From positions 186,001 through 250,000 of the forward strand of contig NZ_PPXQ01000009.1 of the NCBI RefSeq assembly GCF_004798585.1: a DNA stretch of 64,000 nt. Reading direction: 5' to 3'. The position numbers and the translations under genes were made by a program. Source of the DNA: Massilia sp. Mn16-1_5. Lineage in GTDB: Bacteria; Pseudomonadota; Gammaproteobacteria; Burkholderiales; Burkholderiaceae_D. Shown piece by piece: positions 1 through 7,853 of this stretch (its first letter is position 1; each line of letters opens with the position of its first letter). The notes under the pieces were generated by a model that saw nothing but the letters and a program-made list of their open reading frames with translations, did no database searches and had not been told where the DNA came from.

Positions 1-305
1 GCCTCGCGGTTGACCTCGACCTTTTCGAACATCGGGAAGCGCACGCCGTAGTTGCGCTGGCAAAAATCGGCAATCTCCGCCTCGCTGCCCGGTTCCTGGG
101 CGCCGAAGTCGTTGCAGGGGAAGCCCAGCACCACCAGGCCGCGTTCCTCATACTTCTCGAACAGTTTTTCCAGGCCGGCGTATTGGGGCGTCAGGCCGCA
201 CTGGGAGGCGACGTTCACGATCAGCATCACCTTGCCGCTGTATTCGGCAAGCGTGGCGTCCTGGCCTTCGAGGCGGTGCAGCGGGATATCGAACAGCGTG
301 CTCAT
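1..305 (-). CDS. Glutathione peroxidase family protein (3' end outside window)
   Basis: Thiol peroxidase of the glutathione peroxidase family, expected to reduce hydroperoxides in the cytoplasm. About 101 residues are visible from ATG at 303-305; the C-terminal part lies beyond the left edge. The peroxidatic site is VASQCGLTPQY with Cys36, so this is a cysteine rather than selenocysteine enzyme. The second family block reads FPCNDFGAQEPG (Cys64, Gln70), with the more usual Gln after Asn replaced by Asp. Cys82 (FCQRNYG) lies further on; many bacterial Cys-type enzymes recycle through thioredoxin, but which cysteine resolves cannot be told here. There is no signal peptide. It is divergent from the helicase operon that starts at 439. 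Family assignment is secure; reductant preference is inference. Confidence 0.93.
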   Translation of the reverse strand, partial: MSTLFDIPLHRLEGQDATLAEYSGKVMLIVNVASQCGLTPQYAGLEKLFEKYEERGLVVLGFPCNDFGAQEPGSEAEIADFCQRNYGVRFPMFEKVEVNRE

Positions 306-438
306 GTGTTCAGTCCTCAGGGTTGCGGAATCGCTATCCTACTCCGTGCCGCAGGAGCATGCTGGCAACACCCGAATTCGGCCATGCTTGACGATGACGT
401 GGCACACGTCTTATAAGCCATGCTGTGAAAGGAGCCCC

Positions 439-2229
439 ATGACGCAGGATGCCAGCAAGACCATCGCCGACGCCGCTACCGAACGGCGGCGGGCGCGCCT
501 GCTCGACGGCTTGCGCGAGTTCGTCGCGCGCGAACGCGAGGCGGCGCAGCAGCAGCTTTCCGATATCTGGCGCCAGCCGCTGCCGGACCGGCTGGCCAAG
601 GGTCTGAGCCAGCGCTTCCTGCGTCTGGAGGCCGGCCCGGAAAAATCGACGGTGTGGGCCTATGTCGACGGCGGTGAATCGCGCTTTCGCGAGGGCGACC
701 TGCTCTGCCTGCACGGCGGCTCGCCCTTGAGCTCGATGCTGGCGCGCGAGGCGGCCTTCGAGGAAGAAGACGAAGGCCGCTGGCTGCTGCGCCTGAAGCA
801 TGCGCAGGCCGTGCTGAAGGAGGTGGGGGAGACGCCCTGCTACGCCGATCCCGACGACTTCGACCTCAGCCCGTTCTACAAGGACGTGCTCGACGACATC
901 GGCCAGACCGTGCCTCCCTCGCGCGCCCATCGCTGCCTGATGCCGCTGCTGGAGGGACGCATCAGCAATGCATTCGATCCGCGCGATTTCGAGGAGGCGG
1001 AAAGCATCGCCTTGCGCGAAGGCCTGAACGCGGCCCAGGCCGAGGCGGTCGGTAAAATCCTCGCGGCCGAGCAGGTGGCCTGCATCCAGGGGCCGCCCGG
1101 CACCGGCAAGACGCGCGTGCTGGCGCTGGCCGTGCGCCTGCTGGCCGAGCGCGGCGAACGGGTGCTGGTCACCTCGCACACCCACATGGCGATCAACAAT
1201 GCCTTGAACAAGATCGCGGCCCAGGGCGTGCGCGCCGCCAAGATCGGGCGCCTGACCCAGATGGATGGCCTCGACCGCGGCGTGACCCTCGCAGACAGCT
1301 ATGCCGACTGGCACGGCCGCCCGCAGGATGGCGGCTATGCGATCGGCGCCACGCCCTTCGCCACCTGTACCAGCCGGCTGGAGAACTGCGAGTTCGATAC
1401 CGTCGTCTTCGACGAGGCGAGCCAGGTGACGCTGCCGCTGGCCCTGATGGCGATGCGGCGCGGCGCGCGCTTCGTGTTCATCGGCGACCAGAAGCAGCTG
1501 CCGCCGGTCCTGCTGGCGCATTCGATCCTGGACGAGGCGCCGAATTCGATCTTTGCCAAGCTGACCCTGCACAACGCCGACAGCGTCATGCTGACCGATA
1601 CCTACCGCCTGAACCGCGAACTGGCCGCCTGGCCGAGCAAGGCGTTCTACGGAAACCGCCTGCGCGCGGCCGGGCCGAACCGCGAACGCACGCTGGCCTT
1701 GCGCCCGCGCGAGGATGGCGACCCGTTCGACGCGGTGCTGCGCGATCCGGCCAGCCTGGTGTTCATCCCGACGCTGGACGAGAGCGCGCGCAGCCGCAAC
1801 CATGAGGATGCGCAGCTGGTGGCGAACCTGTGCGCGGCCGCGCTCGAGGGCGGGCTGAAGCCGCACGACATCGGCATCGTCACGCCGTTTCGCGCCCATG
1901 GCCGCGCGCTGAGGACTGCCCTGGCCGACCGGCTCGGCTGGCACACGGCGCGCGCCATCGTCGCCGACACGGTCGAACGCATGCAGGGACAAGAACGCGA
2001 GCTGGTCATTCTCTCCTTGGCCGCGGGCGATCTGCGCTTCCTGGCGGCGGTCGCCGAATTCTTCTTTCAGCCGGAGCGGCTGAACGTGTCGGTCACGCGG
2101 GCGATGACGAAGCTGGTCATCGTCGGTCCCGAGCTGCCGCCCGAATTCCGCGCGCATGACGAGCGCCTGGCGCACAACCTGGCCCTGTACCGCAGCCTCC
2201 TGGCAGCGGCGCGCCGCATCGAGTTCTGA
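439..2229 (+). CDS. Superfamily 1B (Upf1/Dna2-like) helicase
   Basis: A 596-residue ATP-dependent nucleic acid helicase of the Upf1/IGHMBP2/Dna2-like group. ATG at 439 is chosen because GAAAGGAG lies 6 bases upstream and because the open frame before it has no homology-like character. Motifs in order: Q-like LNAAQAEAV (196-204), Walker A GPPGTGKT (218-225), motif II DEAS (325-328), motif III GDQKQLPP (349-356), motif IV TYRLN (388-392), motif V around VERMQGQERELV (512-523) and motif VI SVTRA (551-555). The first 190 residues are not recognised; no nuclease motif is seen. The stop is followed after two bases by the start of a second SF1 helicase, so the two are almost certainly co-translated. 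Repair, RNA metabolism and defence are all possible roles; substrate is unknown. Confidence 0.88.
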   Translation: MTQDASKTIADAATERRRARLLDGLREFVAREREAAQQQLSDIWRQPLPDRLAKGLSQRFLRLEAGPEKSTVWAYVDGGESRFREGDLLCLHGGSPLSSMLAREAAFEEEDEGRWLLRLKHAQAVLKEVGETPCYADPDDFDLSPFYKDVLDDIGQTVPPSRAHRCLMPLLEGRISNAFDPRDFEEAESIALREGLNAAQAEAVGKILAAEQVACIQGPPGTGKTRVLALAVRLLAERGERVLVTSHTHMAINNALNKIAAQGVRAAKIGRLTQMDGLDRGVTLADSYADWHGRPQDGGYAIGATPFATCTSRLENCEFDTVVFDEASQVTLPLALMAMRRGARFVFIGDQKQLPPVLLAHSILDEAPNSIFAKLTLHNADSVMLTDTYRLNRELAAWPSKAFYGNRLRAAGPNRERTLALRPREDGDPFDAVLRDPASLVFIPTLDESARSRNHEDAQLVANLCAAALEGGLKPHDIGIVTPFRAHGRALRTALADRLGWHTARAIVADTVERMQGQERELVILSLAAGDLRFLAAVAEFFFQPERLNVSVTRAMTKLVIVGPELPPEFRAHDERLAHNLALYRSLLAAARRIEF

Positions 2230-2231
2230 CC

Positions 2232-4181
2232 ATGGCGCTGTTCATTCCCGAGTGGACCCGCGCCAGCGGTCGCCAGCTGCAAGTGAAGCGTGTGCTGAAC
2301 GGGCTCGATGAGGCGACGGTCGTGCGCAAGCCCCTGCGCGAGGAGGCGGCGGCGCCCGAGCTCTTCATCGAACACGAGCAACGCGGCTGGCTGGCGCTGG
2401 CCGTGGTCGACACGCCCTTCGATGGACTCGACGCGCGCCAGCTGTTCGCCGTCGAGACGCGGACCGCCTTCGACGCCCAGGTACAAGCCTGGCGCGCCGC
2501 CTTGCCCGAGACGCTGCCCTTGCTGCTGGTACTGTGGGCCTGCAGCGAGGACGAAGTGAGCGTACTGGCCGGCCAGGTCGACGCGAAGAACCTGCGCCTG
2601 CTCTCGCGCGAGCGCTATCTGGAACGCGGCGCAGCCGGATTGGCGGCACTACAGCGACCACTGGAACCGGCCGAAGAAGACGCGCTGCGCACACGCTTCT
2701 TTCCCGAGTCAGGCCTGCCGCTTCTTCCGGTAGCGCGTCGTCGCTTCCAGCGAAACAATCAGGCTGTTTTAGGCGGATTGTTCCTCGATTCGCAACAAGA
2801 GTGGGCCAGTAAACTCGACCTCGATTTGCCCGACGAGCAGGTGCACACGGCGACCGACCTGGCGGTGCGCCTGGTGAACGGCGTCGCCGGCAGCGGCAAG
2901 ACCTTGATTGCGCTCAGCCGCGCCCTGCTGCTGGCCGAGATGCATCCGCGCGAGCGCGTGCTGATCCTGATTCACAACACGCCGATCGTGGCCGATATCC
3001 GCGAGCGCTTGCACCGCGCCCGCGGCAGCTTGCCGGATAATCTGGAGATCACGACCTATTCGGCCTGGATCCACCGCCAGTGGCGCCGGCTGTTCGGCCC
3101 ATCCCTGGCGATGCCGGCCGATCCGCAATACGTGCCGAACCTGGTGCGCGCCTTGCGCACAAGCTGGCCGGACCTGAAGCTGCAGGAAAGCCAGCTGATC
3201 GAGGAATTCGATTTTCTGAACGAGATGCTGGTCGCGAGCGAGGCGGAATACATGGACACCAGCCGCGCCGGCCGCGGCTTTTCGTTGCGGGCGAAAGAGC
3301 GGCGCGAAGTCTGGCGCCTGTTCGAAGCTGTCACGGAGGCGCTGCAAGCCGCTGGCCTGCGCCTGTGGAGCGCGGTCACCTTCGAGGTCTGCCGCGCACC
3401 AGGCCACGGTGCGCTCGAGCGCTACGAACACATCCTGATCGACGAGGCCCAGTTCTTTGCGCCGTCCTGGTTTCATACCGTGAAACTGGCCTTGAAACCG
3501 CAGGGGCGCCTGTTCCTGTGCGCCGATCCGAACCAGGGGTTCATGAAGAGCCGCCTCAGCTGGCGCAACGCCGGGCTGGACGTGGCGGGGCGTACCAAGA
3601 AGCTGCTGCGCTCCTACCGCACCACGCAAGCGATCCTGCACAGCGCCGGCACTTTATTGGCGCGCGCGGTGCAGGCCGATCCCGAGGATTACCTGGAGCC
3701 GGATTTCACCGGCATGGAAGAGGGCGCGGCGCCAATTTTGATCCGGGTCGACAAGCCGCAGGACGCGGTCGACCGCGCCGTCAACGAAATCGTCGAACTG
3801 GTGCAGACGCGCGGCCTGCCCTTGTCCGCCTTCCTCGTTATCTATGGCAGCGACACGCCGAAGCAGCTGCTCTACCGCAGACTGTGCGCGGCGCTCGGCG
3901 TCAAGCGGGTCTGGTGGCTGAACAAGGATAAAAAGCAGCCGCCGGATGGCTACGGTCCCGATTACCTGCGCCTGGCGAACCTGGAAACGGCGACCGGCCT
4001 GGAAGGCGGCGCCGTGTTCCTGCTGGGGGTAGAAGGCCTGCTGAACGTGGAAGAAGGCGATGCGCGCGAGGCCGATGCCCGCAAACTCTACATGGCGATG
4101 ACGCGCGCCAGCCACCGCCTGGTGATGCTGAGTACGGAAGCGCTGCCGCCGGATGCGCTGCCCCTGTTCCGCGCCGGGTGA
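2232..4181 (+). CDS. UvrD-like superfamily 1 helicase with divergent N-terminal domain
   Basis: A 649-residue SF1A-type helicase coupled to the preceding helicase by a 2-base gap. Motifs: Walker A GVAGSGKT (217-224), motif II DEAQ (404-407), motif III ADPNQG (431-436), motif IV SYRTT (461-465), and C-terminal motif VI MAMTRASHRL near residue 630. The roughly 200-residue N-terminal region contains LFIEHEQRGWLALAVVD (44-60), which resembles the strand-turn-strand core of NERD nuclease domains but lacks the E-x-K catalytic pair, so it would be inactive as a nuclease. The same general layout occurs in the helicase at 36617, suggesting a distant paralogue. No membrane segment or signal. The N-terminal assignment is tentative; the helicase core is clear. 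Confidence 0.87.
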   Translation: MALFIPEWTRASGRQLQVKRVLNGLDEATVVRKPLREEAAAPELFIEHEQRGWLALAVVDTPFDGLDARQLFAVETRTAFDAQVQAWRAALPETLPLLLVLWACSEDEVSVLAGQVDAKNLRLLSRERYLERGAAGLAALQRPLEPAEEDALRTRFFPESGLPLLPVARRRFQRNNQAVLGGLFLDSQQEWASKLDLDLPDEQVHTATDLAVRLVNGVAGSGKTLIALSRALLLAEMHPRERVLILIHNTPIVADIRERLHRARGSLPDNLEITTYSAWIHRQWRRLFGPSLAMPADPQYVPNLVRALRTSWPDLKLQESQLIEEFDFLNEMLVASEAEYMDTSRAGRGFSLRAKERREVWRLFEAVTEALQAAGLRLWSAVTFEVCRAPGHGALERYEHILIDEAQFFAPSWFHTVKLALKPQGRLFLCADPNQGFMKSRLSWRNAGLDVAGRTKKLLRSYRTTQAILHSAGTLLARAVQADPEDYLEPDFTGMEEGAAPILIRVDKPQDAVDRAVNEIVELVQTRGLPLSAFLVIYGSDTPKQLLYRRLCAALGVKRVWWLNKDKKQPPDGYGPDYLRLANLETATGLEGGAVFLLGVEGLLNVEEGDAREADARKLYMAMTRASHRLVMLSTEALPPDALPLFRAG

Positions 4182-5201
4182 TCAGCGTCCCGCCGCGGCG
4201 TTGTCGAGTTCCGTCAGCTGTTTTAATCGGCGCGCGGTGAGCTGCGCGCGCCAGGCGGAGCCGGGCACCTGGGGATGGCGGATCGAACCAAATAATTCCA
4301 TCGCATCGCGGTAGGCCAGCCAGGCGCGCTGGGTCTTTTCCACTCCCGTCTTGCGGATGGTGCCGAGGTAAGAGCTGCTGGCCGGGCGGTTCAACATGAA
4401 CTGGCGGTACACCGTGTTCATCTTCTCCTCCAGGCTGGCGAATTCGTTTTCCGTGAAGCGCGGCGCCTTGCCCGCTTCGGCATCCATCACGTCGAAGGCG
4501 AACTGGTCGAGCTCGGCTGCCTGGACGTCGAGCTGCAGCGAGCGGGTGGCGCTGCTGCCGGCATCGGTCTCGTAGTCGACCCGGTGCTGGGCAAAATAGT
4601 GAACGGCTTTGCTGGCCATCTCCAGGCCCAGCTGTTCCTTGCCGTTCCAGCCGCGCATCAAGGCCGCCAGCTGGCTGCTCCTCGACCTGTCGCGCTGGCG
4701 CTCGCGCATGGCCGCGCACTGGCCGCGCATGTCGGTGCTGGCGTCGTCGCAGACGTCGATCGCTTCCCGGTCCTCGCCGCCGGCGCGCCGCCGCAGGTGC
4801 TGGACCCGGCTTTTCATTTCGTCGACCGGACTCTGGATGCTGCAGGCGTGCTTTAACGCCAGGTCGAACTGCGGCGTCATCCCGGCGCCGTTCGCATACA
4901 GCATCATCAACACGCCATGCGCATCGGTGCGCGCCGCGCAGGCGTGCACGCGCTGCCAGTCGGCCTTGCTCGCATCCGGCTGGTTCAGGGTGTCGTAGTA
5001 GAGGCCGGCGGCGTCGCAGCGGCCCTTGCCGGCGTCGAGCAGCGGGCGCTGCGGTTTGTGCTGTTTGACGCGCAGGCATTGGCGATACCAGTCGGTGCCG
5101 CGCAGGACTTCGGGCGGCGCGCCGTACACATTCGGGTAAGGCGCTGCATGGACGCTGCCAAGCAGGCTTGCCAGCAAGAGAGGCCAATACGCACGGAACA
5201 T
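4182..5201 (-). CDS. Secreted Sel1-like/LprI-like (DUF1311) protein
   Basis: A 339-residue exported protein of unknown function. ATG at 5199-5201 is preferred over upstream in-frame starts because GAGGAG precedes it by 6 bases and because it yields a clean signal peptide (MFRAYWPLLLASLLGSVHA, cleavage after AHA-like site). Residues around AHGVLMMLYANGAG resemble a Sel1-type helical repeat. The C-terminal part, with MNTVYRQFML, then TQRAWLAYRDAM and a final ARRLKQL, has the L-N-x-x-Y ... Q-x-x-W-x-x-x-R spacing typical of LprI/DUF1311 lysozyme-inhibitor-like domains. Several Cys residues are consistent with periplasmic disulfides. Its stop abuts the end of the convergent helicase gene. Lysozyme inhibition is a family suggestion, not something the sequence proves. 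Confidence 0.7.
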   Translation of the reverse strand: MFRAYWPLLLASLLGSVHAAPYPNVYGAPPEVLRGTDWYRQCLRVKQHKPQRPLLDAGKGRCDAAGLYYDTLNQPDASKADWQRVHACAARTDAHGVLMMLYANGAGMTPQFDLALKHACSIQSPVDEMKSRVQHLRRRAGGEDREAIDVCDDASTDMRGQCAAMRERQRDRSRSSQLAALMRGWNGKEQLGLEMASKAVHYFAQHRVDYETDAGSSATRSLQLDVQAAELDQFAFDVMDAEAGKAPRFTENEFASLEEKMNTVYRQFMLNRPASSSYLGTIRKTGVEKTQRAWLAYRDAMELFGSIRHPQVPGSAWRAQLTARRLKQLTELDNAAAGR

Positions 5202-5684
5202 CGGAATCTCCTCAAAAAGTTTCCTATCGGAAGCTTTAACGCTACCCCGGGCAGGTGCAGGCGATGGTGAGGTGGCGCAATTTTTACGATCTGCCGCGCT
5301 GTCGAATTGCTCGCCGGATGAGCGCATGACCAAGACGATTTACATTCCGTAACCGAAATTTCATTAATGTGATGCAAGTCCGTAAACGGCCTGTGCAGCT
5401 CTGCCAACTACTTGAAACTTCGACTGTGAACATGACGCAACGCGCATAAATTTTTTCCGCGTGGAAAAGGAAAACTGCGTTTCCCTTGCGTAGAATTGCC
5501 ACCCATCACTTCTTGACGCCAGCCAATACGGTTGGCGTTTGGTTTTTTAGACCCCTGTTAGCAGTCAGTTACGAACGGCAGAGCAGTCAATAAACAAAGC
5601 CGGACGACAGCTGAAATCGACGAGTGGAGCCTCTTCGACCAGCGCGCTGCAAACAGACAAACGCACATTTTTGATTCAGAAATA
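5202..5684. other. 483-bp divergent intergenic region with leader sequence
   Basis: Non-coding stretch between the leftward secreted-protein gene and the rightward MFS gene, visibly AT-richer than its flanks. A TAGAAT hexamer at 5491-5496 could be a -10 element for the MFS gene, though no good -35 is spaced 17 bases upstream. A hairpin with a T-rich tail follows (5516-5548). The remaining 135 bases to the MFS start look like an untranslated leader and contain no recognisable riboswitch core. Confidence 0.5.
5516..5548 (+). terminator. Hairpin plus T-tract in the MFS gene leader (possible attenuator)
   Basis: A 9-bp stem with one G-T pair (ACGCCAGCC, 5516-5524, against GGTTGGCGT, 5530-5538) with a 5-base loop is followed by GGTTTTTT at 5541-5548. 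This has the form of an intrinsic terminator on the + strand, yet no + strand gene ends nearby, so it would act early in the leader of the MFS gene at 5685 or end a very short transcript. Confidence 0.5.
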
Positions 5685-6857
5685 ATGCACACCACCGCTT
5701 CCGCTGTATCCCCGGTTTCTTCGTCGCGCAGCTCGGTTTTCGCTCAAGCGCAACAATATGCCCTGCCTGTCATCTTCGCCCTGTTCGGCGTGATCATGGG
5801 TTCCTGGGCCGGCCGTATCCCGGCCCTGGCCGAACGTGTGCACGTGTCGCACTCGGCCCTGTCGATGGTGCTGCTGTGCGGCGGCGTCGGCGCTTTGCTG
5901 TCCTTCCCGGTCTCGTCCTTCCTGATGGGCCGCTTCGGCGCGCGTAAGTCGCTGCTGATCGCCGGCATGGCCCTGCTGTGCGTGCTGGTCTCGATCGGCA
6001 TGGCCCCGACCGTGCCGCGCCTGATGCTGGCCGTGCTGATGCTCGGCATCACCGCCTCGACCTATGACGTCGCCATGAACGCCGCCGCTTCCAAGCGCGA
6101 AAAGCAGACGGGTAAATCGGAAATGTCGATGCTGCACGGCCTGGCCTGCGGCGGCGGTCTCGCCGGCGCCACCCTGGGCAGCCTGATGGCCGGCCTCAAG
6201 ATCGCTCCGGCTACCCACTTCATGATGGTCGCCATTCCGCTGGCCGCCGCCCTGTACGGCGCTTACCAGATGCTGGACATCGAAGACAGCGCCGAAGTCG
6301 TCGAAAAGAAGAAGTTCGCGCTGCCGCGCGGTCCGATGGTGTTGCTGGGCCTGCTGGGCTTCCTGGGTTCGATGTCGGAAGGCAGCATCGCCGACTGGAG
6401 CGGCGTGTTCCTGAAAGAGCACTTCAATGTCGGCGACGGCATGGCGCCCCTGGGCCTGACCTGCTTCTCGGCCATGATGCTGATCTCGCGCCTGGTCGGC
6501 GACAAGCTGAAGACGAAATATGGCGCCCAGCGCCTGATCACCAGCGGCGCCATGCTGTCCGCCGCCGGCCTGTTCTTCGCCGTCCTGTCGCCGAACGCCT
6601 ACTTCGCCCTGGGCGGTTTCGCGATCGCCGGCCTTGGCCTGTCGCTGCTGTTCCCGTTCGTGTTCAGCGCCGCCGGCGCCCAGGGACCGGTGGCCCTGGC
6701 CGGTGTCGCCAGCATGGCCTACAGCGGCACCCTGATGGGTCCGCCGGTGATCGGCGCCATCGCCCACCACGTCGGCATGCAAATGGCGATCGGTTATGTC
6801 GGCGTGCTGTCGCTGGTCATCGCCTTCGTTGCGACCCGCACCCGCCTGCTCAAGTAA
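5685..6857 (+). CDS. MFS transporter, YbjJ-like
   Basis: A 390-residue inner-membrane major facilitator with about 12 hydrophobic segments. The early loop motif SWAGRIPALAERVHVS and the mid-protein SEGSIADWSGVFLKE match the YbjJ/FucP-like branch, where the sequence between TM6 and TM8 carries G-S-x-A-D-W-S. A basic cytoplasmic loop (EVVEKKKFALPRG) divides the two halves. The start at 5685 has only a weak Shine-Dalgarno (CAGAAAT). The substrate cannot be read from the sequence; YbjJ itself is poorly characterised, and sugar or small-organic export are only suggestions. The long 5' leader with a hairpin suggests regulated expression. It converges with the AraC gene, leaving 6 bases between stops. 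Confidence 0.82.
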   Translation: MHTTASAVSPVSSSRSSVFAQAQQYALPVIFALFGVIMGSWAGRIPALAERVHVSHSALSMVLLCGGVGALLSFPVSSFLMGRFGARKSLLIAGMALLCVLVSIGMAPTVPRLMLAVLMLGITASTYDVAMNAAASKREKQTGKSEMSMLHGLACGGGLAGATLGSLMAGLKIAPATHFMMVAIPLAAALYGAYQMLDIEDSAEVVEKKKFALPRGPMVLLGLLGFLGSMSEGSIADWSGVFLKEHFNVGDGMAPLGLTCFSAMMLISRLVGDKLKTKYGAQRLITSGAMLSAAGLFFAVLSPNAYFALGGFAIAGLGLSLLFPFVFSAAGAQGPVALAGVASMAYSGTLMGPPVIGAIAHHVGMQMAIGYVGVLSLVIAFVATRTRLLK

Positions 6858-6863
6858 TTTTCT

Positions 6864-7712
6864 TCAGTGCCCTGCGCCGGCCTGGATGGCCGGCGCGACA
6901 TCCTTCAGCCACTGCCGTGGCGACACCCCGACCAGTGAAGTAAACGCCCGTGTGAACGCGGGCGCGCTGGTGTAGCCGGCCTGGCTGCTGACCACCTTCA
7001 CCGGCATTCCCTTCCTCAGTAAATCCTGCGCTACGCCGATGCGCCAGCGCGTCAGGTATTCCCCCGGCGGCATGCCGACCACATTCCGGAAATGTTCGGT
7101 AAAGCGCGCACGCGACATGCAGGCTTCGCGCGCCAGCGATTCCAGTTGCCAGGGTTCGTGCGGACGCGCGTGGATCGCGCCCAGCGCCGGCGCCAGCTGG
7201 CGGTCGGCCAGGCCGGCCAGCAGTCCTACCGACAGGGTGCCGGTTTCGAACTCGTGGCGCAGCACCTGGATCATCAGCACGTCGCACAGGCGATCGAGGA
7301 TCACGTCGCGGCCCTGCGCCCTGGCGGCCGCTTCCGCGAACAGCAGTTCGAGCGTATGCGTGAGCGCCGGCATGTCCGCCAGCGGCAGGTACAGGCAGGT
7401 AGGCAGGGCGCGGGCCAGCGGATTGGCGCCGCCGTCTTCGAAGCAGATATGGGCGCACAGCAGGGTGGCGCTGGCGCCTTCGGGGATTTCCAGCGTATGG
7501 GCCGTGCCGCGCGGGTAGAACACCATGGCCGGCTGGTTGACACGCAGCGGCTCCTCCCCTTCATGACGGAAGATCACCGGACCGCTGCGCACCAGGTGCA
7601 ATTGTCCTGCCGCCTTGTCTTCGGCAAAGGTGTTCGAATCGCAGAACACCCCATTGAAGAACACGCGTGCACGAAACGAATAGCGGCCGACCAGCGACGA
7701 AATCTTATCCAT
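6864..7712 (-). CDS. AraC family transcriptional regulator with cupin-type sensor domain
   Basis: A 282-residue regulator. The start at 7710-7712 (MDKISSLVGRYSF) is preferred because GGAG lies 5 bases upstream; an ATG three codons earlier has no ribosome binding site. Residues 1-150 form a cupin_6-type ligand domain, including LHLVRSGPVIFRHEG and FYPRGTAHTLE. The C-terminal 100 residues hold two helix-turn-helix units (LAREACMSRARFTEHFRN and SSQAGYTSAPAFTRAF), ending with the G-x-S-P-R-Q-W-L block typical of the family. It lies between the MFS gene and the GH2 glycosidase and could control either, or a distant target. The effector is unknown. Confidence 0.88.
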   Translation of the reverse strand: MDKISSLVGRYSFRARVFFNGVFCDSNTFAEDKAAGQLHLVRSGPVIFRHEGEEPLRVNQPAMVFYPRGTAHTLEIPEGASATLLCAHICFEDGGANPLARALPTCLYLPLADMPALTHTLELLFAEAAARAQGRDVILDRLCDVLMIQVLRHEFETGTLSVGLLAGLADRQLAPALGAIHARPHEPWQLESLAREACMSRARFTEHFRNVVGMPPGEYLTRWRIGVAQDLLRKGMPVKVVSSQAGYTSAPAFTRAFTSLVGVSPRQWLKDVAPAIQAGAGH

Positions 7713-7811
7713 AAGCTCCATTTTTGAGGATTGGCAGCTTATTTTGGACGATTTGGTAATAATCCGGAAGATAATTGATGAAATTGTCGGGTCAGGTTCG
7801 AGACAGTAACA

Positions 7812-7840
7812 ATGCGGCGGGCGAGCCAAGCCCGCCGCAT
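7812..7840 (-). terminator. Stem-loop after the GH2 gene
   Basis: A perfect 11-bp inverted repeat (ATGCGGCGGGC at 7812-7822, GCCCGCCGCAT at 7830-7840) with a 7-base loop lies 14 bases past the GH2 stop on the minus strand. The following T-run is poor (TTGTTACT), so termination may be partial. Confidence 0.5.
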
Positions 7841-7853
7841 GACCCGCGTTTGT

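Noticed and set aside
5549..5684. Riboswitch or 6S-like RNA in the MFS leader
   Set aside because: No known aptamer core or 6S-type long bulged duplex could be drawn.
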